Source: Gnetum montanum
Taxonomy: Eukaryota > Streptophyta > Gnetopsida > Gnetales > Gnetaceae
Assembly: GCA_015680685.1 (NCBI GenBank)
Contig: MNCI01007621.1
Coordinates: forward strand, 1,216,801 to 1,280,800
Length of the DNA stretch: 64,000 bases
Reading direction: 5' to 3'
Shown here: positions 13,305-24,389 of the stretch, in pieces
How positions within the stretch are numbered: position 1 is the first letter of the stretch
Layout of the letters: every line of letters begins with the position of its first letter
Made by a program: the position numbers and the translations under genes
The notes under the pieces: generated by a model
Databases searched by the model: none
Told to the model about the DNA's origin: nothing
What the model saw: the letters and a program-made list of their open reading frames with translations, nothing else

Positions 13305-14240
13305 TGATGAGTGGTGAAGAGGTACCCCTATGCCCAACCATATGAATCATGAAGTATTCACGTGTGATCCTATTGAATTTCGTGAACTCTCTAGTTTCTG
13401 GTGTACTAGTCTTTTAGTAAGTAAACCTTGCCCTAATGATTGTTCGTTGTCTTCACAATTACGCTTGTGAAGTACAAAGGTATGGTTAAGTGTAATTGAG
13501 ACATATGATTTTTGTCATTTTATGTTTTATGGTTTTGATGCTTAAAGAGAGAGATGAAATAAATTAAAAACTAATTTAATTTAACTAATCTTTAACTAGT
13601 CCTAACATAAGCATCTAGTCCCACTTTCCATACACATCCTGAACCCACGTATCCACTACTAGGTTACCAAGCGCTACGCTACTAGGTGCACTAAGCAATA
13701 ACGTCACTAGGATTACCAAACGAATACATGTTTATGCTCGAAGCAGTCATACTTATGTGTTTAATCTATTTAGCTTATCTTGCTTAATTACTTAATTAGG
13801 TTAATTACTAAGAAACATTAAATAAATAACTAAAAACATTAAATGCATGAATAAAACATTTAAACTATCTAGAATGCTACAAGTTTTATCAAGAAGCTTG
13901 TCTTTATTACCGCACATACTATTGTGCTTAGGTACAATAGTGCTTAAATAAATATCTGTACACTTAGTAACTTCTGTTCTGGGCACTTGGGAAAATATTC
14001 TAACTTTCAAATGTAAAAATTGTAAGAGTTTGACTACTACTATGACTTGATGTCCCATAAACATGGTTGGGAGCTCATATTTATAGTTTTTGCTACAGGA
14101 ATATGTTGATGGGGCCTCGTAGATGTAGCAAATGCCATGTCAACGTGGCCCCATCAATGAGGCAACACCATGTAAACAGGGCCCCATCAACAAGGCCGTG
14201 TCAATGAGGACCCATTAATGCGACAGTTTGATGCTCATCA
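13305..14240 (-). repeat. Element A 5' LTR
   Basis: 936 bases, begins TGATGAGTGG and ends ATGCTCATCA, next to the duplication TCTAC at 14241-14245. Same internal order as the 3' LTR. On the sense strand this is the copy that would drive transcription. Confidence 0.93.
14078..14086 (-). promoter_or_regulatory. Element A 5' LTR TATA box
   Basis: Plus-strand TATTTATAG, sense CTATAAATA, a good plant TATA box. It is at the same place in every LTR of the family (1802, 18325, 27391, 34651, 54639, 62415). Confidence 0.75.
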
Positions 14241-14245
14241 TCTAC

Positions 14246-15842
14246 AAAAATAAAAAGCTATAGAAATATATTCCATATGCTTAATAGGACTGAGAAGACT
14301 AACAATTTTTTATTTAGCTTTCTAAAAATTTAATGAAAGATTACATAACTGAGTAAAACATAGAACTTTAGCATATTTTTTTTAGATTAGACATCAAAAT
14401 CTACAAGCTACTTACAAATGATTGACATTACATGCTTATGTATAAAAGGCCCTATATCTTGGACATGTTGCACCATTGAATTGTTGCCTTGATTAGCAAG
14501 AAAAAACAAGAATAACACCTATCTTAAAGGAGTTGGATAACATGTTTTTTCACAATATCATTTAACTATGAAATGAAACTTCGATTATGAAGCAACCACA
14601 AATTTGAATGAATACATATTGGGATGAAAAATCAATAACCAATGATTCATATATATATCATCAGGAAGAATAAAATCAAGTGTCTTAGTTGCATTATCAC
14701 TAAAAGAAGGTGTTACAAATTTTTTCTTACCATTTTGTAAATTTGTATTTTGATAATTAACAAAAATTTAGCAAAAATTTCAACATTGGTTGAAGAAGTT
14801 CGAAGTAATATAGAATCCCCCATACAATAATTCTAGAGAAATCAAATCCATTGGAGAAAAATCAAAGAGAAAAAAATTAGATCTATTGAAAAAAATTAGA
14901 TTTGCTAGAGAAACATCATATCCACTAGAGAAAAATCAGATTTGTTCAAGAAAAATCAAATCGTAGTATTGATATATTAACTATATTAATTAATATTAGT
15001 ATATGTTAATGGGCAACAAGTTCATGACTAAACCAAAGGTAACAAGTTTTGCATGCACATTTTCTATAAATTTTAGGTTTTTCATCTCTAGAAGCAGCCA
15101 TGCTAGGTGGTATGATAACTCAATTTTAAAGGGTATGATAATTTATCCCTATTAAAGGTAGAAAGCATTTCAAAAAGAAACATTTGATATTGATATGAGT
15201 TGGTGGTTAGTTTGATGATAGTTGATATTTTGATCTAGTAATTAGTAGGTCTTGGGTTTAACTCCTAGGGAATACTTTCAAAACATATAGCTAATACAAT
15301 ATTTTTATAGAACTTCCATAAAACATAAATGTGTCTTAAAGTAAGCCACCTTTCATTGGTAACTAACATTGTTATATTTTTTTTCATAGTTTTTTTAAAG
15401 TATATTGTTAGCCATATATCTTAGGTAGTTTATTTAAAGTATCATATTGGTTATATGTCTTGAATATAGCTATAGTAAAATTGTTTCACTTATAACATCC
15501 TATTATAGTGTTGCCCATGAAAAGCACCATACAATACTACCAAAGAGTTTCAAAGTAGTGACTAGTAAGGACAAACTTAAGATGAACTATGTCTCAAATC
15601 TCACAACTCCTACATGCATAGTATAAGTGCATACAACTTGTTAGTCCAAGGTTAGTAGCATAGCAGATATGTCTCAGTAAATGTACAAGCAATAGAACCA
15701 ACAAGATGTGCACACACATCCAGATAACCATTCCCTTAGAGAGCTAAGACATGTTCCCATTCTAATGCATCTAGCTTTGGACCCCACTCCAAAGAGAAGG
15801 GTGGTGGCTTGAGCCAAGGAGGCATAGCCTCCTCAATAAGTC
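14246..15842. other. Flank between elements A and G, no supported gene
   Basis: AT-rich, no reading frame with recognisable similarity. It holds a degenerate short repeat (14826-14965), described separately, and ends at an assembly gap. Confidence 0.5.
14826..14965. repeat. Degenerate tandem repeat, about 22-base units
   Basis: Several imperfect copies of a unit like CCACTAGAGAAAAATCAGATTT. Seen directly; no function inferred. Confidence 0.6.
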
Positions 15843-16028
15843 NNNNNNNNNNNNNNNNNNNNNNNNNNNNNNNNNNNNNNNNNNNNNNNNNNNNNNNNNN
15901 NNNNNNNNNNNNNNNNNNNNNNNNNNNNNNNNNNNNNNNNNNNNNNNNNNNNNNNNNNNNNNNNNNNNNNNNNNNNNNNNNNNNNNNNNNNNNNNNNNNN
16001 NNNNNNNNNNNNNNNNNNNNNNNNNNNN
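15843..16028. other. Assembly gap
   Basis: 186 N. Any open frame drawn across it has no support. Confidence 1.
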
Positions 16029-16050
16029 TATATATATATATATATATATA
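16029..16050. repeat. (TA)n microsatellite at gap edge
   Basis: Eleven TA units directly abutting the gap, which probably explains why the assembly broke here. Confidence 0.95.
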
Positions 16051-16926
16051 ATCTAATAAAAACATTTATGTTTAAAGGAAAATGTAAGAGTTATGTTATA
16101 ATAATTGTAACTTATTTACAAAATAAAATTTTTACTTGATGAGACATTTAAAGAGTTCATAAAGATATAAAAAATATTTTTTTTTTACCTTGCACTTGAA
16201 GGTATTAGGCTAAAAGCTTAGTACTAGCAGTCTATGCATGCCAACCTAGAGGTACTATTCTAGGCATATCATCTTAACCTCAAAAAAGGGAATTGTTTTT
16301 CTTGAAAGAGTAGAGGATTAGCTCTAAAAATAATATTGATAATAAGAAAAATTAAAACAGCATCACATTCTAACCATTAAGAAGAGGTGAAACTCTACAA
16401 CATAGAAAAGTGAAACTCATCAATTATGAAGATGTTTATATACATGTACAACCTTGTAACCAATATTGAAAATCAAGAAAAGAAAATTAATTTTTAGTAA
16501 GAAAGTTTTCATCTTGATAACCTTTGCAAAATTATTAACCTTCATCTTTGATTTAAAATAGCAAAAAAGATTTCAAAATAAAGAATTGTGATAAAATAAC
16601 AACCTTCTTTTAAAAGGTAAAATTACTCTATGCTTTACTTTCATTGTTACTTTGTCACTATAGAAAAACGCTATGTTAAGAATTATTACCATGAGCTATA
16701 GGATAGCTCTATGAACATTGAATGATCTTACTATTTAAATTACTAGTTGTATGCACAATTAAAAATTAAACTCGAGACCTCATACTAAAAATACTTTAAC
16801 AATAAGTGCATAACCAACTCAACATGCTCATGTTCATGCTAATTTATCAAAATTAGTTGTGATCTTTATATTAACATTATTATTATTGAATGAGAATGAA
16901 TTTGTCATGCCAACACTTTCTGCAAT
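16051..16926. other. Flank upstream of element G, no supported gene
   Basis: AT-rich, stops in all frames, nothing recognised. The last five bases (GCAAT) would be the left target duplication of G; no matching right copy was found. Confidence 0.45.
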
Positions 16927-17469
16927 TGATGAAACATCAAATATCCTATCTTGAAAAGGTTACAGCTAATATGACATTTCATCAAGAAATGTTTTTGGAT
17001 TTACATGAATGCATTTGATATACTACTAATCTTGTCTTATAAATATACACATTAGAATGATATAAATTAGTTAATTTTAGTTTAAAGTAGGGAAACTCTT
17101 GTAATTTTATTTCTTGAATTATATCAATCTGCAAGTTTTCACAGCATGTTTCTAAGTCAATTATTTGGGATCATTATCTAAGTGGTTATGCCTTTATGTA
17201 CCTATGAATAATAATAAAGACCAATATTGATTTCTCATATTTTACTTTCATTTACAAATTAATAGTTAATTTTCAACAATGCTTTCATTTATATTTATTG
17301 TTGTTATTAGTAAAATGTTATTTATTATTGTCTAGCATCTAGTTAACTCAATATACCTAGTGGCAAACAAGTATAGTTGACTAGTATTTAATGCATAAAT
17401 CCAAAAGTGTGATCATAAGTTGATAGAGTAGATACTCATTGCTTTAGGACTTTACATTAATTTGCACTG
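16927..17469 (+). repeat. Element G 5' LTR, left part (split by element B)
   Basis: Begins TGATGAAACATC, matching the sense-strand start of the C-type LTR (TGATGAGACATC). Segments such as GTGTGATCATAAGTTGAT, ATACTCATTGCTTTAGG and ATGCATAAATCC (17390-17450) align base by base, allowing transitions, with the reverse complement of the C and D LTRs. The LTR resumes after element B at 27550. The last five bases, CACTG, are duplicated by B's insertion. No open frame. Confidence 0.72.
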
Positions 17470-18451
17470 TGATGAGTGGCGAGGTACCCCCTACACTCAA
17501 CCATACGAAACAAGCGTAGCACGCGGGATCCGGTCGAACTCCGCAGACTAACTGCCTAAACGCCCCATGGAACACTTGGGGTTAATCATTCGTTGTCTTT
17601 CCAGACTTACTTGTTGTTGTCACGGTGTATGGTTAAGTAAGTCTGAGGTATATGATTTTTATAGTCTTTTCTGGTTTTTCTCCAATGCTAAAGGGTGAAG
17701 GGTTGAGAGAGCTAACTATCTCTAACTAAGGACCTAAGTCTAAATTAACTAGCATCAGCATCCATTCCCACTTACCGTGCACACCCTGAACTATGCAATT
17801 GTGGCTACCAAACGCTAATCGTTACTGGGATCACCACACGTAACGCACGTGCTCGAAGTGGTTGTACTGAGGCACTTAACTAGCCTAAACGTGATGAGCA
17901 GCCGATTCCTTGACTAGCCGTACACACCCGTAGGTGCTCGTCATCAAGTCGTACTCATCCCACATTCTAGGAGTTGAGAGTGAGAGAGACTAATCGCAAT
18001 GAGTAGCTGATTCCTTGGTTAGCCGTACACATTCGTCAATGCTCGTAACCAAGTCATACTCATGTCGCGCTAATGCAGGTAATAAATAACATGTAAGAAA
18101 TAACAAGTAATAAATCCTATTCCATGCACTGCAAGGTTTATCCACAAAGCTCGTCTTTATTGTCGTACACAACTTGCATTCAGGTACAAAGCTGCTCAAA
18201 TAAAGATCCGTTCACTTGGGACTCCTACTACAGGCACATGGAAAATATTCTATCTCTAGAGTGATCAAACTGCCATAGTTTCCCTACTTTAAGCCTAGGA
18301 TCGGAAATAAGGGGAGTGCCACCTCTTATTTATAGATTTGGTGACGGATCGCGATATCGCATATGCGATATCGTAGGGGACTACGCAATATCGTGTACGT
18401 GATATCGCATAGGATGCGATATCACAGTGGCTGCAATATCGCATCTCATCA
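17470..18451 (-). repeat. Element B 3' LTR
   Basis: 982 bases, TGATGAGTGGCG...GCATCTCATCA. TATA box (plus CTTATTTATAG, 18325-18335), then a segment of near-palindromic GCGATATCGC-like units (18345-18445). The next bases inside, TACCCCCATGACT, are the polypurine tract in reverse (sense AGTCATGGGGGTA). Confidence 0.94.
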
Positions 18452-20407
18452 TACCCCCATGACTGAATGAAAACTCGTCCTCAAGTTCCTTACAATAATA
18501 TCGGGAAGGTATGGAATTATTGAGGGGAATGGAACTAATGGGATGACATGTGAACGGATCATTATTACAAGACTTGACAAAACTGGTGTTCATGACAACA
18601 AGGGTGAACACCTTATTACAATGACATCAGGCCTTTGTTGGCAACTGAGAGAGAGAGAGATAGAAAGATGTGTTGCTGTTGCCAATGCCAAGATTGTGCC
18701 TTTTGTTGTCCTTTAGTAAGCGCGCTATCGATCTTTCTCCTTGCATCACTGCTTCTAGTACTGCTCCATTCCAAGTGTTTGCTCCAGCTCCAGATCCAAT
18801 CCGTTGTTTATTTAATCATCATCTGCACACACAACATAGTCTTATATTAGCAAGGGTAATTGAATCATTATGTAATTGATACCTTTCTTCAGTGTAAACT
18901 CATTGGCTAGGTTGTGGTATGGCTGATACGGATCTGGGAATATATTACTAACGACAACCGAAGGTGTAGGGGTTAGGAAGAAAATCAAAAAAATTCGAGG
19001 CTAAGAGAAAATCGAAAAAAATCATGCCCCGTACCCCCATGACTAATCGCGAACCTTCGATAGTGTTAAAATGGAGAAAGAAAAGGAGTAAGAAAGACAG
19101 ATAAAAAGAGACAACTATGGCATCGATGAAACAGATGTCCAAATGGAAATGAACAAAATGAAATTAACTACAAAAATGTTAGGGAAAAGAAGTTAACTGA
19201 TGCACCATATAGGAATGACAGTGGGTCCTCCCCAAAGTAGGCTCATGCCCTTAATGCCCTGGCAATCCCACATTCAAAAAGTCCGTAGGCTCCGGGAATT
19301 TCATTTGGAACAAGATTTAAAGTCTTAACCGCAAGAATTTACCAAAAAGAAAACAATGCATCAACTAAAATATATACACTAATGATACAACCGGTAATGA
19401 GGTGAATAATGGAGAGAAGGATGGAGAGAAGAGAATGGAATAGAATCCCAAGGACAAGGTGGTGTACAGCCCCTTGTGTGGTTTATGATTAATGTGACTT
19501 AGCAAGTCTCATTCCAACTCTAGCCTCAAACCAACTACTTCCAGTGACTTCGCATCAATACAGTTAGCTGAACCATCCTCTTGACTAACAAGAATGCATC
19601 TCCAAAGAGCCACCACCATTCCGACGAAACAAAGGAGAGAATGGAAAGCGAGAAGGGCCTTAGTTAGAGGGAACGCTTTTGGTTCCATAACTAGTGCTTG
19701 TAGCCCAAATTTTATTTCGTCTAAGACGTGTGCTTTGAATTCTCACTTTGTTTTTTTTTTTTTTGGTTTTGTGTTTTTATGCGTGAGAACCACACCATGC
19801 AAAGACTTCTTATTTTTATTGTCTCAGCTTCTGATAATTGGGTAACATCGGAACAATAAAAAAACTCAAGAAGAAAACGTCCAAGCACCCAAGAGAATAA
19901 CCAACACAAAAGCATCAAGTTCCCTTGAAGTCACACCCTTTGCAATCCTTGAGTCCTTCCTTAGTTTGAGAAATACCTAGTCACCGATTCGTTAAAGTTC
20001 TTATTAAGAAGGGACATTACATTTCCAAGCCGAGAGAAACCATAGAAATTGGTGGATGGATGGATGAAGTGATCTCATTGCCTGCCATATCAAAAGAAAC
20101 ATACCTTAGTATCAACATTGTAATGTAAAGGTAAAAACCAAACATTAGAAATCACTATGAAAACAGTTCATACCATCATACTGAACACTTATTATGGGAC
20201 AAACTTACAGTGTGGATTACACACACACACACAAAAAGTGGAAAAGTATAACGATGTTGTAAAACAAAAATTAGAAAAATTAGAAAAGTTAAAGAAATTT
20301 GTAAAACAAAAAATTAAAAATTTAAAGAAATTTGTAAAACAAAAATTTGTAAGACAAAAATCTTGTAAAACAAAAATGTGTGAAACAAAAATCGAAAAAG
20401 AATTGAG
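18452..20407 (-). other. Element B noncoding region between pol and 3' LTR
   Basis: No ORF3. Compared with A and C, the whole third reading region is missing between about 18630 and 18950. It keeps the family's noncoding blocks: GTGGGTCCTCCCC near 19221, CCATAACTAGTGCTTGTAGC near 19684, CCCTTGAAGTCACACCC near 19921. It has a second exact copy of the 13-base polypurine segment (TACCCCCATGACT) at 19032-19044. A 20229-20400 tract of repeated AAAACAAAAATT units borders the end of pol. A (CA)n run lies near 20220-20234. Confidence 0.65.
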
Positions 20408-20419
20408 GGCCCCATATGA

Positions 20420-21687
20420 TCAGCATAGGTGTCCATCTTCCCCATGACTGAGTTGTAAGGGAGAGATCCAAAATAACGAGCGGGGTTGACCGTTGGTGGA
20501 GTTGTAACTTGTACTGGCTGTTGCAGATTCACGAAAAGGTTTTGTTTGTTGCACATTAACCAATAACCTTTTGTCCGGGCCGTCAGGCTTATAGATCGTC
20601 ATGGCCCCAGAGGGGAAGCTAGCATGAATAATATAAGCCCCTTCCCACAAGGTTTGAAACTTTGTACATTGGGGTACATGTGTGGGGTTCTAGTAAAGGA
20701 CCTTATCTCCTAGTTGGTACCTAAACCTTCAGATTCGTAAGTCATGACGTTGTTTACTGTGTGCCTTGTGCAAATCATTTAACGATAGCGCAACCAATCT
20801 ATTCTCGTCTAACACGTTCAAAGTTGCTAACCGTTGTTTTTGTGCTAGGTCGAGATCCAAATGAAACTCGCAAGCCATGGACAGTGTACGGAGCTCATTC
20901 TGTATGGGGAGTTTTGGGAGTTTCCCGTACACTAGCTCATAGGGAGAATACCCTGTAGGGAGCTTCCAAGTAGAACGATATGCGCAAAGAGCGTCATTTA
21001 GTTTCATGCTCCAGTCTCGCCTAAATTTGCTAATTGTTCGTGTTAATATTCTTGTAATCTCCCGATTAGTAACTTCGGCTTGACCATTGGCTTGGGGGTG
21101 GTAAGGTGTGGTCAATTTATGCTCAACCCCTAAGCGTTGCATCAGTTTGCGAAAGGTTGCACCCATAAAGTGTGTCCCATTATTAGAAATGAGTGCCTGT
21201 GGAACACCAAACCTGTTAATGATTTTTTGTTGTACAAATCATGCAGCTATAGATGATGTGCAGTCTATTACAGCTGCTGCTTCATCCCATTTGGTTAAGT
21301 AATCAACAGCAACGATTATATATGCCTTTTCATTGGACATTGGTGTAATCAATCCCATAAAATCTATTCCTGAGATATCAAAGGGTTCTAAAGGTTGAAT
21401 CCATTGTTGCGGACCCTCCATTCTAGCAGTCATTCCACCATCACGTTGACATCGTTCACAGGATTGGGCAAAATGATGGACGTCTCGAAATAGTGTTGGC
21501 CAATAATATCCTGCAAGTAGGACCTTAGTGGTCGTTCGTCTCCCGGCATAATGACCCCCATAGGGGCCCTCATTAGCATCCTGGAGAACTTTTGATTGAT
21601 CTTGATTGGGCACATACCATCGAACCAAGTCATCAAGACAGACTTTATAAAGTTGTCCCTTGATTTCCATGAAGTACTTGGTTTTGT
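20420..21687 (-). pseudogene. Element B integrase domain
   Basis: In frame with the upstream RNase H. Zinc-finger region: DANEGPYGGHYAG ... GYYWPTLFRDVHHF ... CERCQRDGG; the first His of the HHCC finger is Asn (A has His). Core: GIDFMG keeps the first Asp; the second reads LISNNGTHF, Asn for Asp; the Glu region HPQANGQAEVTNREI is intact. The C-terminal part (20420-20650) ends with a GAYIIH...DGPDKRLLVNVQQ tail. Stops include TGA for Arg at AA*FVQ and TGA/TAG for Trp. The protein would insert cDNA into the genome; this copy cannot. Confidence 0.88.
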
Positions 21688-22262
21688 GAAGAAACTGTTA
21701 TTTCTTCCTAAAGTCCCACCCCTGTGGTATTTGTTGTGAAGTGAGATAAGTGAGAATGCTACTATACCAATTGATTTTTGTGGGTTGAATATTTATTGCA
21801 CCAACAAAGAGGGTTTCATTAGGAAAATGGTCAGATACCACATATTCATCCTCTTTGTTGTCCCAACGCAATCGAGATAGGTGATCGGCGACTACGTTCT
21901 CGGTGCCTTTGCGATCTACAATTGTTATATCGAACTCCTGAAGAATGACCAGCCAACATATGATACGTGGGCTAACCATTGGTTTGTTCATAAGGAACCT
22001 AATTGCACTATGATCTGTATGGACATATACCTTGTAACCCAATACATAGTGTCTAAATTTATCCAGTGCAAACACTACAGCCATTAATTCTTTTTCTGTA
22101 GTCGTGTAGTTAATTTGTGCACTGATGATACTCTTACTAGCACAATGGATGTAATAAGGTTGTTTTTGTTCATCTAGTTGTGTCAGTACAGCTCCTAAGG
22201 CATAATTAGAGGCATCGGTCATGATATGGAACGGCCTGGATCAGTCAGGGGCTTGTAGAATA
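21688..22262 (-). pseudogene. Element B RNase H domain
   Basis: Open over 174 residues (21698-22222). Catalytic residues are visible: MTDASNYALG (Asp), EKELMAVVFAL (Glu), VHTDHSAIRF (Asp), VVADHLSRL (Asp). Degrades RNA of the RNA-DNA hybrid during reverse transcription. The best preserved catalytic domain of this element. It ends at a TAA where the family expects Gln. Confidence 0.9.
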
Positions 22263-23180
22263 GGAGTTTCCACAAGCCTTTATTTGAGAGTTTGGAATGC
22301 TTTTTTGCATTCCCTGGTCCATTCGAATGGTGCATCCTTTTTTGTTAATTCTACCAACGGTTTGGCAACTTTGGAGAAGTTCGCGATAAACCTTCTGTAG
22401 TAGCCAGTGTGTCCAAGGAATGACCTAATGTCTTTAACAGTTTTCGGTTGTCGAGTAATTCCTTGGATGACTTTAATTTTTTCTGGATCCACCTCAATTC
22501 CTGATTGTGAAATTTTGCGCCCCAGTACGATGCCCTCTTGAACTATCAAATGGCTCTTCTGCCAATTGAGCTTGAGGTTGGTTTCAACACATCGTTTCAA
22601 TACTTGCTCTAACCGGTCGAGGGCTTGATCAAAACTCGTCCCATAAGTGGAGAAGTCCATGAAGACTTCTACTCTATTACCTATTTGCTGTTGAAAGATG
22701 CTTAGAACTAATCGTTGAAATGTGGTAGGTGCATTACATAAGCCAAAAGGCATTTGTTTATACGCAAACGTTCCCCAAGGACTAGTGAATGTTGTTTTGG
22801 CTTGGTCTTCTGGCGCAATTCGTATTTGGTTGTACCCACTATATCCATCCAGAAAACTGTAATAGCGATGCCATGCTATAGTGTCTAAGACTTGGTCAAC
22901 AAATGGCAAAGGAAAGTGATCTTTGAATGTCGCCATATTTAATAGCCTAAAATCTATACATACCCTCCATTTACCTCCTTTCTTTGGTACGATAACAAGA
23001 GGACTAACCCATTCACTGTCAGCAATAGGGTAAATGAACCCTACCTTGAGAAGCTGTTCTAGCTCCTCTTTCACTATTTGTTTTAGTTTCGGGTTCAAAC
23101 GCCTCTGGGGTTGCTTGCGAGGCTTCATAGAGGGGTCTGTGTAAATCCTATGCTGGCATATCCTAGGATCTATTCCAGTT
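22263..23180 (-). pseudogene. Element B reverse transcriptase domain
   Basis: Open over 282 residues (22280-23128). Motifs in order: WVSPLVIVPKKGGKWRVCID, the FPLPFVDQVLD and YSFLDGYSGYNQI block, TTFTSPWGTFAYKQMPFGLC, then VFMDFSTYG and the LGRKIS ... FLGHTGYYRRFI connection region. The box should read FMDDFS as in element A. Here three bases are missing at about 22655, leaving one Asp (residue 158 of this segment). Both aspartates bind the catalytic metal, so the enzyme is inactive although its frame is intact. Confidence 0.92.
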
Positions 23181-24389
23181 AGTTTAGGCTATGACCAAGC
23201 AAAGGCTGTTGACCACTTGTTTATCATCCTTAGCAAACTTTCTTTTTGCTTGGTTGCAAGCTCTACGTTGATGATCACCAATTTTTCATTTTTAAGGGTC
23301 ACGTATTCCAAACCGGTGAGCAATAGTTTTAAATCTAGGGGCTCTTGTTTAAACTCCTCAGGAATCTCCAACTTGTCCCAATTAATATTTTCAGAGTTAA
23401 GGGCTGGAAGTTGGCAATGGACTCGCTCTAATCTATCTACACTTTCAATGTAAGCACTAGTTATTCCCTCAGCTAGGTCCATGCAGGCTGTCGAGCTATT
23501 CTCTTTACCAGCCATCAACCACTGGGAGTTTTCTTGTTGGGTGGCTGTCGCATATAGGCATTTTTGTATATCAATATCTCATGCACACCGATCGCATGCA
23601 GGCAATGTTAAACTTTGTATCACCCATGATTTTTGCATGCAATGACACCCTGTGTTACTATATGCGATGCATGGAACTCTTTTCTTCTCAATTTTCCCAA
23701 AAGTATTTTTCTTGGATATTTCTAGGGAAAGGTTGTGAATTCCTAAGCGTGCGTCAATTGTATTTAGCCATGCCCTTCCCATTATAATTGGGAAATCCCC
23801 TTTGTCATTGTTTATTTGGATCACTAGGAAATCGGCTAGGTATGACCATCCACCAACAGTGGTAACAATGTCTTCAACCTGTCCCAAAGGAACAGTGATG
23901 GACTGGTCAGCTAGCTCTAGATGAACATTTCTCTTCTTGAGTGGAGGTAGGTTCCAGGTTTTATACAGTTCTTGTGAGATTAAGTTGACCCCGAAACCTG
24001 AGTCGAGGAGAGCCTTATGGGGTTCATTCCCAGCGACTTAGAGGTAAACTAGGGGGACTTCTAGATCTGATAATTTCTTTGGGAGGTGGCCATCCTTGAT
24101 CCAATCAGTTACTGTATGTGTTAACATAACTATATGCATTGGACGCGATTTCGCTATCGAAGGGTTTCCTGAAATCTTATTTGGTATGGGGGTGTTAGGA
24201 TGCTCACCCGTGCGTGAAGGCAAAGGCTTGGTTGGATTGTTGGTCCTGAGGAAGGGTCTTTTGGGTGTATGATTGTTAGAACCAATTGATATTGGAGGAT
24301 TGGGAGCCCTCGCAGTGTTGGGTTGTCGCGGTTGAGTGGAATTTATTCTAGGCTTTGTTGGAGCGGTTGATGGTGGGACCACTGGCCCA
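23181..24389 (-). pseudogene. Element B protease and linker
   Basis: The protease loop is HKALLDSGFGVNLISQ near 23965-24030 (DSG intact; family usually DSGAS or DSGSS), then a flap and ILGRAWL-like block (FPIIMGRAWLNTIDA). A linker rich in acidic and leucine residues (23189-23518) leads into reverse transcriptase. Aspartic protease that would mature Gag and Pol. Three in-frame stops (YL*VAG, RCA*DID, AWS*PKL). Confidence 0.85.

Larger units (their letters stand above)
1047..14240 (-). mobile_element. Element A: full-length Athila-like Ty3/gypsy retrotransposon with ORF3, decayed
   Basis: Two direct LTRs (1047-1983 and 13305-14240) share the ends TGATGAG...CTCATCA or close variants, and the unit is flanked by the perfect 5-bp duplication TCTAC (1042-1046 and 14241-14245). 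Coding order on the minus strand is gag, protease, reverse transcriptase, RNase H, integrase, a noncoding stretch, then ORF3, so the 5' LTR is the right-hand one. A primer-binding site resembling tRNA-Asp lies at 13285-13304. Every coding region has many stops and frameshifts. In the first 123 bases the two LTRs differ at about 27 positions, mostly transitions, so this is an old insertion, clearly older than C or B. It is the only family member here that keeps gag, pol and ORF3 together. Confidence 0.93.

Noticed and set aside
15736-16065. Open frames across the first N gap on both strands
   Set aside because: They consist mostly of N plus a (TA)n run; no coding evidence.
18345-18450. Repeated GATATC units as a CRISPR-like array
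   Set aside because: Units are short, irregular palindromes without spacers of constant length, in plant LTRs.
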